Assembly (NCBI GenBank): GCA_963798745.1
Contig: CAWCUF010000009.1
Span: 62,001-126,000 of the forward strand
Reading direction: 5' to 3'
Source of the DNA: Prado023 sp963798745
GTDB taxonomy: Bacteria; Actinomycetota; Actinomycetes; S36-B12; CAIYMF01
DNA: 64,000 nt
In this document: piece after piece, positions 25,419-33,132 of the stretch
How positions within the stretch are numbered: the first letter of the stretch is position 1
Layout: each line of letters opens with the position of its first letter
Position numbers and translations under genes: made by a program
The notes under the pieces: generated by a model
What the model was told of the DNA's origin: nothing
The model's input: only the letters and a program-made list of their open reading frames with translations
The model's database searches: none

Positions 25419-25841
25419 TCAGGCTTCCCGCACCAGCCACTGCCCCCGAGGCCAGACCGCCCGCGTCACCCCGGAGCCGGCGATCATGCGGCGGCAGCCC
25501 TCGCAGGGTTCGTGGGTCACGTAGATCGTGGCCGACTCCGCGCGGCTGCGGTCGGCGTAGAGCAGGCAGTTCTGCTCGGCGTGCAGTGCCACGCAAGCCC
25601 CGGCGCCGGTGTCGTACGAGCTGCCCGGGGCCACCGTCTCGGCGTCGAGCAGGCCGCGCGGGCACTCCCCGGCCAGGCAGGACGGCCCGCCGGAGGGGGC
25701 ACCGTTGTAGCCGGTGGCCACGATCCGATTGTTCGTCACGAGCACCGCGCCGACCTGTCGGCGTCGACAGTCCGCGCGGGCGGCCACCGCGGCGGCGATC
25801 CCCAGGAAGTAGTCGTCCCAGCCGGGACGGGTATGCACCAT
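25419..25841 (-). CDS. Deoxycytidylate (dCMP) deaminase family protein
   Basis: 140-aa zinc-dependent deaminase. The site motifs are HAEQN (His ligand and catalytic Glu) and PCEGC (two Cys ligands), with the ComEB/dCMP-deaminase features RRRQVGAVLV, IVATGYNGAPSG and a CLAGECPRG-type second Cys/His region. It should convert dCMP to dUMP for dTTP synthesis. ATG 25841 is chosen; the in-frame GTG at 25874 lies inside the hairpin at 25862-25885 and is therefore less likely. Confidence 0.85.
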   Translation of the reverse strand: MVHTRPGWDDYFLGIAAAVAARADCRRRQVGAVLVTNNRIVATGYNGAPSGGPSCLAGECPRGLLDAETVAPGSSYDTGAGACVALHAEQNCLLYADRSRAESATIYVTHEPCEGCRRMIAGSGVTRAVWPRGQWLVREA

Positions 25842-25861
25842 GGAGGTGATTGTGGCCCCGG

Positions 25862-25885
25862 CCCCGGACGACACGTCGTCCGGGG
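25862..25885 (-). terminator. Perfect 11-bp stem hairpin between aqpZ and the deaminase
   Basis: CCCCGGACGAC (25862-25872) pairs exactly with GTCGTCCGGGG (25875-25885) across a 2-nt centre. It follows the aqpZ stop (25921) by 35 bp on the minus strand and precedes the deaminase start by 20 bp. No U-run, as usual for high-GC actinobacterial terminators; it may also lie in the deaminase leader. Confidence 0.6.
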
Positions 25886-25920
25886 CCGGGGGCCACAGGT
25901 CCTAGCAGAGCAGCGGAGCC

Positions 25921-26682
25921 TCAGCGCAGGGCGTCCTTGATGGCCGAGGCCGACTCGGCGGCCTCGTTGGCGTTCTGGTCGGCCAGCGAGTCCACGCTCA
26001 GGAACTTCCACGCAGCCCACGCCAGCACGGAGCCGACCAGCGGGGCGAGGATGAACAGCCAGACCTGGCCGAGGGCGTCACCGCCGGCGAACAGCGCGGG
26101 GCCGAACGAGCGGGCGGGGTTGACCGAGGTGCCGGTCAGCGGGATGCCCACCAGGTGCACGGTGGTCAGCGCCAGGCCGATGGCCAGGCCGGCGAAGCCG
26201 GGGGCCGCGACCCGCTCGGTGACCAGCAGGATGACCAGCACGAACGCCGCGGTGAGCAGCGCCTCGAGCACGAAGGCGCCCGGCATGTTGATGGCGCCGT
26301 TGTCGTAGGAGTTGGTACCCAGGCCGCCGGTCTGGTCGGTGACGTCGAACGAGGAGACGAACAGCTTGAGTACCGCGCCACCGACGATAGCCCCGGCGAA
26401 CTGGGCAGCGACGTAGAGGCCGGCCTCCGCAGCGGACATGCGCTTGGCCAGGAACACCCCGAGGGTGACGGCGGGGTTGACGTGCGTGCCCGAGATCGGG
26501 CCGAATGCGTAGGCCAGCATCAGCACGGTCAGGCCGAAGGCCAGGGCCACGCCGACGGTGCCCGAGGAGGGGCCGGCGCCCTCGACGCCGACCCCGCCGG
26601 CGATGCCGAAGACGGCCGCGCCGACTGCCAGGAAGACGAGCAGGAATGTGCCGACGAACTCAGCACCGAGCTTGCGGGACAT
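25921..26682 (-). CDS. aqpZ: Aquaporin (MIP family, AqpZ-like)
   Basis: 253-aa water channel with six membrane segments and two half-helices carrying NPA boxes: THVNPAVTL (Asn69) and TSVNPARSFG. The residue set around the second NPA (VHLVGIPLTGTSVNPARS, with His and Arg) matches the narrow water-selective filter of AqpZ, not a glycerol facilitator. The C-terminal tail is acidic (NEAAESASAIKD). ATG 26682 is preceded by GGAAGG. It is followed by a strong hairpin. Confidence 0.94.
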   Translation of the reverse strand: MSRKLGAEFVGTFLLVFLAVGAAVFGIAGGVGVEGAGPSSGTVGVALAFGLTVLMLAYAFGPISGTHVNPAVTLGVFLAKRMSAAEAGLYVAAQFAGAIVGGAVLKLFVSSFDVTDQTGGLGTNSYDNGAINMPGAFVLEALLTAAFVLVILLVTERVAAPGFAGLAIGLALTTVHLVGIPLTGTSVNPARSFGPALFAGGDALGQVWLFILAPLVGSVLAWAAWKFLSVDSLADQNANEAAESASAIKDALR

Positions 26683-26874
26683 GGTTGAGCCTTCCGAAAG
26701 GTGGAGGAACGGATGCGGGCGGAATCGTACCCGTTGCATGGGAATCCGCATGCGCTCGAGCGGGAGTCCGCGCGCCGCGCGGGATCGCATGGCCAGCGGG
26801 GAGGCTTGTGCCGATCTGTGGGTCACGCCGGCTGCGAACCCCGTGCGCCGGTGGCTGGGATCGGGCCGTCGACG

Positions 26875-27132
26875 TCAGGAGGGCAGCAGGCCCGCCGCCT
26901 CGACGTCGGCACGCAGCGCAGGGTCCGACGGTTCGGTCAGGTGATGGCCGTCGGGGAACACCACCACCGGGATCGACTGCCGACCACCGTTGCGGGCCTG
27001 CATCGCTGCCATCGCCTCGGCGTCGGCGTCCACGTCGAGGTAGGTGTAGGGCACGGCCAGGCGGTCGAGCAGGCGCTTGGATCGGCGGCAGTCCGGGCAC
27101 CAGTCAGCGCCGTACACGGTCAACTCAGCCAT
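26875..27132 (-). CDS. Mycoredoxin/glutaredoxin-like protein
   Basis: 85-aa thioredoxin-fold protein with the redox motif WCPDCRRSKRLLD at residues 11-23, cis-Pro loop SIPVVVFPDG and GHHLTEPS. Mycoredoxin-1 of mycobacteria has WCPYC; the CPDC variant occurs in actinobacterial NrdH/glutaredoxin-like proteins. It probably reduces mixed disulfides with mycothiol, in keeping with mshD in this window. Start ATG 27132. Repeat copy 3 lies about 130 bp upstream. Confidence 0.87.
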   Translation of the reverse strand: MAELTVYGADWCPDCRRSKRLLDRLAVPYTYLDVDADAEAMAAMQARNGGRQSIPVVVFPDGHHLTEPSDPALRADVEAAGLLPS

Positions 27133-27262
27133 GGCCGCGATCCTGCCACAAGCCGGCGTCGCGTGGCGCTCGTCAATCACGCGACCTGGGGGGTGTCTGT
27201 GGTCGAGTTGTGGAGGGTAGTCGGGTCTGGAAGGTCCGTTGGTTCTTGAGCAGGGCGTAGAT

Positions 27263-27366
27263 GAGGACGCGTCCCGGGGAATCCGCTCCCGTTCGTCCGA
27301 TCCGCTCCCCGAATTCCGGGAGCGGATCGGCGAAAGGGGAGCGGATCCAGTCGGCCGACCAGCGGG
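27263..27366 (+). repeat. Dispersed palindromic repeat, copy 3
   Basis: 104 bp, near-identical to the reverse complement of copy 2. The core 27281-27346 folds as a 30-bp imperfect stem centred on GAATTC (27311-27316); ATCCGCTCCC or its complement occurs four times, two per arm. It sits in the 275-bp gap between the M20 amidohydrolase 3' end and the mycoredoxin start, both minus-strand genes. Confidence 0.92.
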
Positions 27367-27407
27367 TCGAGGGGTCCCGAGCCTTGGTCGTCCGGTGCCG
27401 CGGACGC

Positions 27408-28820
27408 TCAGCCCGACCTGCCCAGCCAACCGACCGCGGCCAGCACGAGCGCCGTCGTTCCGAACGGGATCGAGGCCTCGTCGATGTCGAAGTTGGGCCG
27501 ATGCAGGTCCAGGTGGTCCCGGCGCCCGGGCCAGTGCGTGCCCAGCCGTGCGTAGCAGCCCGGCACGTGGTCCTGGTACCAGCCGAACGTATCCCCACCC
27601 CACGAGTGCGGGGTGTCGCAGGCTGCGTCCGGCCCACCGGCCAGCAGCGCTGCGCGCGCGAACGTACGGGTGGCCTCTGCGTCGTTGCGCACCGGGGTCA
27701 CGCCAGGCTGGTGGGACAGGTGCCAACCCAGGCCGTCGGGCCGGGACCCCTGGTGGCCCTGTGGCCCGGGCCGCAGGTCGGTGCCGAGCAGCCGGGCCAG
27801 CACCCGGGGCAGGATCGTGAGCAACGCCTGGGAGACGGCGGCGTCGGGGGTTCGCACCGAGCCGGTCAACTCAGCCTCGGCCGGGATCACATTGGACGCC
27901 GAACCGGTGTGGATCGTGCCGAACACGACGCGGACCTCACCGGGCTCGGCAGCCCCGGCATCGCCGGCAGACCCGGCATGGACATCTCGTGCCTGCCCGG
28001 CGCCTGCGCCGTCCCCGGCGGCTGCGGCCAGCGTGGCGTCTGCGGCCTCTGCGGCCAGCATCGCGTCGGCCTCGGCCTGGACCGCGCCGGGCAACTCGCG
28101 GACCACCCTGGCAACCTCGTCGGCGAGGTTGACGGTCAGGGCCGGTCGGGCGGTGTGCCCGCCGGGCCCGAACATCGAGATCGCCATGTGGTGGGAGGCC
28201 GAGGTCAGCGGGCCGATCCGGAATCCCAGCTTCCCGGCGTCGATCTTCGGGTCGCAGTGCACGCCGAAGATCGCTTCGACCTCGTCCAGGCCACCGTCGG
28301 CGATGACGTCCAGCGCGCCACCGGGCAGCGACTCCTCGGAGGGCTCGAAGATCAGTCGAACCCGCCCGCGCACCTTGCCCGAGCTGATCAGTTCCTGCAG
28401 CACGAGTCCGGCGCCCAGGACCACGGAGGTGTGCACGTCGTGGCCGCATGCGTGGCAGGCGCCATCGTGCATGGAGCGGTAGGGCACGTTGTTGACCTCG
28501 TCCATCGCCAGCGCGTCGATGTCAGCGCGCAGCGCGACCAGTGGACCCTCGTGGCCGATGTCGCAGATCAGCCCGGTGCCGACCGACAGCACCCGCGGAC
28601 GCAGGCCCTGAACCATCAGGCGTTCGCGCAGTGCGGCCGTCGTCTCGTGCTCGGCGCGACTGATCTCGGGCCTGGCGTGCAGCCAGCGGCGGGTGTAGAC
28701 CAGCTCTCCGGAGCGGTGGGTGACCATGGCGCGGGCCACGTGCAGCAGGTCAGGGTCGATGGTCATGTCGGGCAGCTCGCCGAGTGCCTCGAGCGGTGAC
28801 CCCTGCACGTCGATGTTCAT
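27408..28820 (-). CDS. M20-family amidohydrolase (aminoacylase/carboxypeptidase-like)
   Basis: 470-aa zinc hydrolase of the AbgB/HipO-like M20D group. Metal and catalytic motifs: ADIDALAMDE, HACGHDVHTS, FEPSEES (general base Glu-Glu) and the late HSWGGDTFGWYQ. The dimerisation domain (HHMAISMFGPGGHTARP) is followed by an Ala/Gly/Asp-rich stretch (about residues 243-300) with no family counterpart, probably a flexible surface insertion. Start ATG 28820 lies 3 bp after the stop of the ligase gene, so the two are one operon. It likely removes an acyl or gamma-linked group from an amino acid. Confidence 0.88.
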   Translation of the reverse strand: MNIDVQGSPLEALGELPDMTIDPDLLHVARAMVTHRSGELVYTRRWLHARPEISRAEHETTAALRERLMVQGLRPRVLSVGTGLICDIGHEGPLVALRADIDALAMDEVNNVPYRSMHDGACHACGHDVHTSVVLGAGLVLQELISSGKVRGRVRLIFEPSEESLPGGALDVIADGGLDEVEAIFGVHCDPKIDAGKLGFRIGPLTSASHHMAISMFGPGGHTARPALTVNLADEVARVVRELPGAVQAEADAMLAAEAADATLAAAAGDGAGAGQARDVHAGSAGDAGAAEPGEVRVVFGTIHTGSASNVIPAEAELTGSVRTPDAAVSQALLTILPRVLARLLGTDLRPGPQGHQGSRPDGLGWHLSHQPGVTPVRNDAEATRTFARAALLAGGPDAACDTPHSWGGDTFGWYQDHVPGCYARLGTHWPGRRDHLDLHRPNFDIDEASIPFGTTALVLAAVGWLGRSG

Positions 28821-28823
28821 CTC

Positions 28824-29960
28824 CTAGCCTCCGACCCGGTCATGGGCGAACTCGCGGCGCAGCAGTTCGACCACATCGCGCAGGGTGCCGCCGGCGGCGA
28901 TGACTGCGCGCTGCCGGGCGTAGCTCGGTCCGTGCTCGAGGATACCCAGCACCCGGTCGAGATCCTCAGCGGCTCCCAGGGCCTCGGCGTCCGGGCGCAC
29001 CCGAGCCACCCACGCCCGCACCTCGTGCGCCAACCCGGTCACGCGGCCGTCGCCGTGCACGAGCTGGGCGTCGATGCCGTAGCGGGCCGCCCGCCACTTG
29101 TTCTCCTGGAGCACCCAGTCCGGCTCGCGCGCCGGGAGCTGCCCGGTGTCGAAGGCCCGGCACAGGTGGGCCACCGCGGCCTGGGCCAGGGCGGCCAGCG
29201 CGCACAGCTCGGTAAGGGTGGCCATCCCGTCACACATCCGCAGCTCGACGGTGCCCCAGCCGGGGCTGGGTCGGATGTCCCACCACAGCTCCTTGACCGT
29301 CTCGATGGTGCCGGCGCGGACCAGCACGTCGGCCAGGGCCTCGAACTCGGCCCAGTCGGCGAGGGCCGGCGGCAGGCTCGCCGAGGGCATCGACTCGAAC
29401 ACCTTGAGGCGCATCGAGGCCAGGCCGGTGTCGTCGCCGAACCAGTACGGGCTGGACGCGGACAGCGCCACGAAGTGCGGCAGCAGCCCGGTCAGCGCGT
29501 TGGTCACCGCGATGGCGTGCTCCCCGGAGGGCACGCCGACGTGGAAGTGCACCCCGTGGATCATCATGCGGCGGGCCGGCCAGGCGATCCGCTCGACCAG
29601 GCGCGCATAGCGCTCGTCGTCAGTCAGGCGCAGGTCGTTCCAACTGGAGAACGGGTGCACCCCGGTGCCGATCAGAGCCAGGTGCCGGCGGCGCAGGATC
29701 GGGTCCAGCTCAGCGACAGTGGCCGCGAGGTCGGCGTGCGCAGCGGCGGGCGTCGCGCAGACGCCGGTGACCAGTTCGAGCGTGGACTGGAACAGCTCGT
29801 GGTGGATCCCCGGATGTGCCCCGCCGGGATGCCCCAGGCCCACCTCGCGAAGCACCTCGGGTGCCGCGCACTGCAACTCGTCGGTCTCGTCGTCGACGAT
29901 GCCCATCTCGAGCTCGATGCCGAGGGTGTGCTCCGGCGACCCGTGGAAACTGATGCCCAT
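28824..29960 (-). CDS. Carboxylate-amine ligase, YbdK-type (glutamate-cysteine ligase family 2)
   Basis: 378-aa GCS2-family enzyme. Landmarks: TLGIELEMGIVD (substrate Glu), HHELFQSTLELVTGVC, the nucleotide/metal region MMIHGVHFHVGVP, ELWWDIRPSPGWGTVELRMCDG and QENKWRAARYGID. YbdK proteins form gamma-glutamyl or related amide bonds with ATP; E. coli YbdK has weak glutamate-cysteine ligase activity. Mycothiol producers do not need glutathione, so another product is likely; EgtA is an alternative name but no egtB/C/D genes are here. ATG 29960 has GGAG upstream; the ORF to 30005 is an overextension. Confidence 0.88.
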   Translation of the reverse strand: MGISFHGSPEHTLGIELEMGIVDDETDELQCAAPEVLREVGLGHPGGAHPGIHHELFQSTLELVTGVCATPAAAHADLAATVAELDPILRRRHLALIGTGVHPFSSWNDLRLTDDERYARLVERIAWPARRMMIHGVHFHVGVPSGEHAIAVTNALTGLLPHFVALSASSPYWFGDDTGLASMRLKVFESMPSASLPPALADWAEFEALADVLVRAGTIETVKELWWDIRPSPGWGTVELRMCDGMATLTELCALAALAQAAVAHLCRAFDTGQLPAREPDWVLQENKWRAARYGIDAQLVHGDGRVTGLAHEVRAWVARVRPDAEALGAAEDLDRVLGILEHGPSYARQRAVIAAGGTLRDVVELLRREFAHDRVGG

Positions 29961-30030
29961 CCGTGCTCCGTCCGGTCCGCCGCCCTCGTCGCCTGATGGG
30001 ACCACAGGGTAGGCCCACTACCCTGACGCT

Positions 30031-31539
30031 GTGCTCCCTGATCCCGTCGCCAGCGCGGTGGCCAGCGGCGGCCCCGGCAGCGCCGCGGTCGCGGCCGGCA
30101 GCGTGGCCACTGCCCGGGCGGGTGCGCAGGTGCTCGCCGCCGACGGCAATGCGGTCGACGCCGTCCTCGCAGCCACCTTCGCAGCGACCGTGGCCGAGCA
30201 GGCCGTGGCCTCGTTGGGCGGTGGCGGCTTCCTGATGGTCCGCAACCCCGGTGGCGAGGTGCTGATCCGGGACTGCTTCGTCGACACCCCCGGCCGGGGC
30301 CTGCCGGTTCAGGAGCTCGACCTGCACTTCCTGCCGATGGACGTGCAGTACCCCAACACCGTCCAGACCTTCCACGTCGGGATGGGTTCGGTGGCGGTCC
30401 CCGGGCTGCTCGCCGGGATGCTGTCCGCGCACGACGAGTTCGCCCGACTTCCGCTGGCCGCCCTCGTCGCCCCGGCCCGGCGGTATGCCGCCGAGGGTGT
30501 GGTGATCGAGCCGGCGCAGGGGATCCTCACCGGTCTGGTCCGCGATCTCGTCGGGATCAGCCCGGAGAGCAGGCGGCTGATGGAGCGCGACGGGCGCTGG
30601 CTGACCACCGGCGACCTGATCCGCAACCCCGACCTGGCCGGCTTCCTGGACCAGGTGGCCGACGGGGCGGTCTCCTCGATCCGCAGCGGCCCGTTCGCCA
30701 CCCCCCTGCTGGCGGGGATGGGTCAGGGCGGCGGCCTGGTGACGGCGGCTGATCTGGAGGCCTACCAGGTGCTCGCCCGCGACCCGGTCGTGGCCACCCG
30801 CGCGGGGCACGCGTTCTTCACGAACCCGCCGCCCTCGTTCGGCGGGTCGATCATCGCCGACACCCTGGCGCGCGCACCTGCCTTCGATCCCCGCGACCCG
30901 ACCGCCTGGCTGGCCCTGATCGGCACCCTGCTGGACGCCACCGCGCACCATCGCTCCGGTGGGGGGCTGCGCGCGGCCACCGGCACCACCCATGTCAGCG
31001 CTGTCGATGCCCAGGGCATGGTCGCCACGATGACCACCTCGAACGGCGTGACCGCGGGGTTCGTGATCCCCGGGACCGGGATCCAGCTGAACAACATGCT
31101 CGGCGAGGCGGACCTGAACCCCGACGGCTTCCACGCGGTACCACCGGGCCAGCGGATCGGGTCGATGATGAGCCCCTCGATCCTGGTCGGTCCCGATGGT
31201 GGCGTGGTGGCCCTGGGCACCGGCGGCTCGGAACGGATCCGGTCCTCGATGGTCGAGGTGGTCATGCGCCTCGTGGACGGCGGCCAGTCCCTGGCCGAGG
31301 CGGTGTCCGCGGCGCGGGTGCATCCCGACGACCGCGGCCTGCAGGTGGAGCCGCACCTGGGCGCCGACGTGATCGCGGGCCTGGTCGACCCCCCGATGGG
31401 CCCGCTGAACGTCTGGGCGGCGCACAACCTGTTCTTCGGCGGGGTGAACGCGGTGGCCCGCCATCCGGACGGCTCGGTGCACGCCGTCGCCGACGGTCGC
31501 CGCGGCGGCGGCGCCATGGTCGTGCGTCAGCAGTCCTGA
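30031..31539 (+). CDS. Gamma-glutamyltransferase family protein
   Basis: 502-aa Ntn-hydrolase precursor. The autocleavage Thr that starts the small subunit is in GTTHVSAVDAQG (about residue 328), followed by TSNGVTAGFVIPGTGIQLNNML and the GGSERI turn that replaces the usual GSPGG oxyanion element. The large subunit has GNAVDAVLAATFA and GGGFLMV. No signal peptide is evident, so it may be cytoplasmic, unlike most GGTs. GTG 30031 is 70 bp from the divergent ligase start. The trio suggests making and breaking of a gamma-glutamyl-type compound. Confidence 0.87.
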   Translation: MLPDPVASAVASGGPGSAAVAAGSVATARAGAQVLAADGNAVDAVLAATFAATVAEQAVASLGGGGFLMVRNPGGEVLIRDCFVDTPGRGLPVQELDLHFLPMDVQYPNTVQTFHVGMGSVAVPGLLAGMLSAHDEFARLPLAALVAPARRYAAEGVVIEPAQGILTGLVRDLVGISPESRRLMERDGRWLTTGDLIRNPDLAGFLDQVADGAVSSIRSGPFATPLLAGMGQGGGLVTAADLEAYQVLARDPVVATRAGHAFFTNPPPSFGGSIIADTLARAPAFDPRDPTAWLALIGTLLDATAHHRSGGGLRAATGTTHVSAVDAQGMVATMTTSNGVTAGFVIPGTGIQLNNMLGEADLNPDGFHAVPPGQRIGSMMSPSILVGPDGGVVALGTGGSERIRSSMVEVVMRLVDGGQSLAEAVSAARVHPDDRGLQVEPHLGADVIAGLVDPPMGPLNVWAAHNLFFGGVNAVARHPDGSVHAVADGRRGGGAMVVRQQS

Positions 31540-31583
31540 GCCCCCCGCCCGGCTGACGCGCGCGTCAGCCGGGCGGGGGGCTC
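31538..31583. terminator. 46-bp perfect palindrome, bidirectional terminator
   Basis: Every base of 31538-31559 pairs with 31562-31583 across GC; the arm runs GAG, six C, GCCCGG, CTGACGC. It overlaps the last codon and stop of the GGT gene and ends 30 bp from the stop of the convergent GH13 gene, so one hairpin can stop transcription from both sides. Confidence 0.85.
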
Positions 31584-31613
31584 ACCATGCGCGTGGCCCG
31601 TCGAGCATCCGGC

Positions 31614-32966
31614 TCAGTCCGGCGGCTCGTGGGCGAGGATCCGCCACGAGTGCCCCGGCACCACGTGCAGGTCCGGCGCACCGGCCGCGGAGTCGGACTG
31701 CACCTCGATGCGCGCTCCCGGCAGGTGGATCGGGAAGTGCACGGGCTCGTCGGCGACGTTCAGCAGCGCGGTCAGGCGGGGGCCGGTCCCATCGGCCGCA
31801 GTCGCCTGGAGGGCCATGGCCGTGTTGGTCAGGTGCGTGATCGTCGGCCGGGAGCGCGTGAGCCAGGTGTGGTGCGCGCGCATCGTGATCAGTTCTCGGT
31901 GCAGCGAGTGGATCGGCCACCCCCACGGAGCCAGCCCCTCGGGCCGGTCGGGGAACATCGGCCGGACCGCCTCGTCGCCATCGGGCCGGTCCTCCTTGAC
32001 GCCCCGGAAGGCTTGTTCGTCGCCGTAGTAGATCGACGGGGTGCCCGGCAGGACGAACAGCGCGGCCAGGGCCAGGCCCAGGTGGCGCGGATCGGTCAGG
32101 TTGCTGGCGATCCGCGTCACGTCGTGGTTGCCCATGAACGTCAGGGGCGGGTGCTCGGAGGCATACTCGGCCAACCGCTCGACCTGCCAGCTCAGGTCGA
32201 AGTAGTTGGCCTCGTTCAGTGAGCGCCACAGCGGGCGCCACAGCCCGTAGGCGGTCACCGCATCCAGCGTCGTCTCGGCCAGGATCTCGGCGGGCTCGCC
32301 GTGGATGTACTCCCCGACGAACCACGCGTCGGGATGCCGGGCCCGCACGCGCGCCAGCACCTCGCGCCAGAACTCCGGGGCGAGCGCGTAGGCGGCGTCC
32401 AGACGCCAACCATCCGCCCCGCGGCTCAGCCAGTGGTCCATCACCTCGACGACGTAGTCGATGACCGCGGGTTCTGCGTGGTTCAGGGTCACCAGGGAGC
32501 CATGGCCCTCGAACACGTCGTACTCGGGCTCGTCGTCGCGCCGCGGCCAGCGCAACTTGAACCAGCGCGCGGCCTGCGCAGCGGCCCCCTGCGGGTTCGG
32601 CCCGGCCGACCGGGCCACCTGGAACATGGGATGCTCCCAGGCCACGTGGTTGAAGACCCCGTCGAGGAGCACTCGCATGCCGCGCTCGTGGCAGCCCCGG
32701 ACGAGGTCGTCGAAGTCCTGGTCGTCGCCGAGTCGGTGATCGATGTGCAGGTGATCGGTGGTGTCGTAGCCGTGGGTCTGGGAGGCGAAGATCGGCCCGA
32801 GCTGCAGGCCCTGGCAGCCCAGGTCGCGGGCGTAGTCCAGCCAATTGGACAGGTGGCGCAGGCGGTGTACCACGCCGTGCACCTGATGTGACTCGGCCTC
32901 GGCGCCCGAGAATCCCAACGGGTAGACATGCCACCACGTCAGACCATCTATCCAGTCCGCTGCCAC
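31614..32966 (-). CDS. Glycoside hydrolase family 13 (alpha-amylase/cyclomaltodextrinase-like)
   Basis: 450-aa cytoplasmic GH13 enzyme. The four GH13 regions are present: DGVFNH (I), GWRLDAAY (II, nucleophile Asp), VGEY (III, acid/base Glu) and FMGNHD (IV, Asp). Opening motif WWHVYPLGFSGA is that of short alpha-amylase-like enzymes close to maltodextrin or trehalose hydrolases. No signal peptide, so it acts on intracellular maltooligosaccharide or glycogen breakdown products. GTG 32966 start. It is convergent with the GGT gene. Confidence 0.9.
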   Translation of the reverse strand: MAADWIDGLTWWHVYPLGFSGAEAESHQVHGVVHRLRHLSNWLDYARDLGCQGLQLGPIFASQTHGYDTTDHLHIDHRLGDDQDFDDLVRGCHERGMRVLLDGVFNHVAWEHPMFQVARSAGPNPQGAAAQAARWFKLRWPRRDDEPEYDVFEGHGSLVTLNHAEPAVIDYVVEVMDHWLSRGADGWRLDAAYALAPEFWREVLARVRARHPDAWFVGEYIHGEPAEILAETTLDAVTAYGLWRPLWRSLNEANYFDLSWQVERLAEYASEHPPLTFMGNHDVTRIASNLTDPRHLGLALAALFVLPGTPSIYYGDEQAFRGVKEDRPDGDEAVRPMFPDRPEGLAPWGWPIHSLHRELITMRAHHTWLTRSRPTITHLTNTAMALQATAADGTGPRLTALLNVADEPVHFPIHLPGARIEVQSDSAAGAPDLHVVPGHSWRILAHEPPD

Positions 32967-33082
32967 GTCCCCAAACCTAGGGCAGCACGGGGCTGGTCGC
33001 AGGGATCAACTCACCTGGAGCCCAGAATGACTTCACTCACCGTGACCAGTCGAATGGGTCCCGTGCACAGGTAATGCACAAG

Positions 33083-33092
33083 TTGTGGACAA
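33083..33092 (-). promoter_or_regulatory. DnaA box
   Basis: TTGTGGACAA on the plus strand is TTGTCCACAA on the minus strand, an exact match to the actinobacterial DnaA-box consensus TTGTCCACA. It lies 41 bp upstream of the ABC exporter start and directly before its -35. A single box is not an origin; it could let DnaA affect this promoter. Confidence 0.6.
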
Positions 33093-33095
33093 GTT

Positions 33096-33125
33096 TTGAC
33101 AGCCAAGCCGACGGTCCCGCACACT
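33096..33125 (+). promoter_or_regulatory. Sigma70-type promoter of the ABC exporter operon
   Basis: Perfect -35 TTGACA at 33096-33101 and, 18 bp on, CACACT at 33120-33125 as a plausible -10. Initiation 7-8 bases further would fall at the GTG start codon 33133, so the mRNA would be leaderless or nearly so. The match is by eye. Confidence 0.5.
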
Positions 33126-33132
33126 GGGGCAC

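Noticed and set aside
33083..33092. Replication origin
   Set aside because: Only one DnaA box is present and no dnaA, dnaN, parAB or rpmH genes lie near.
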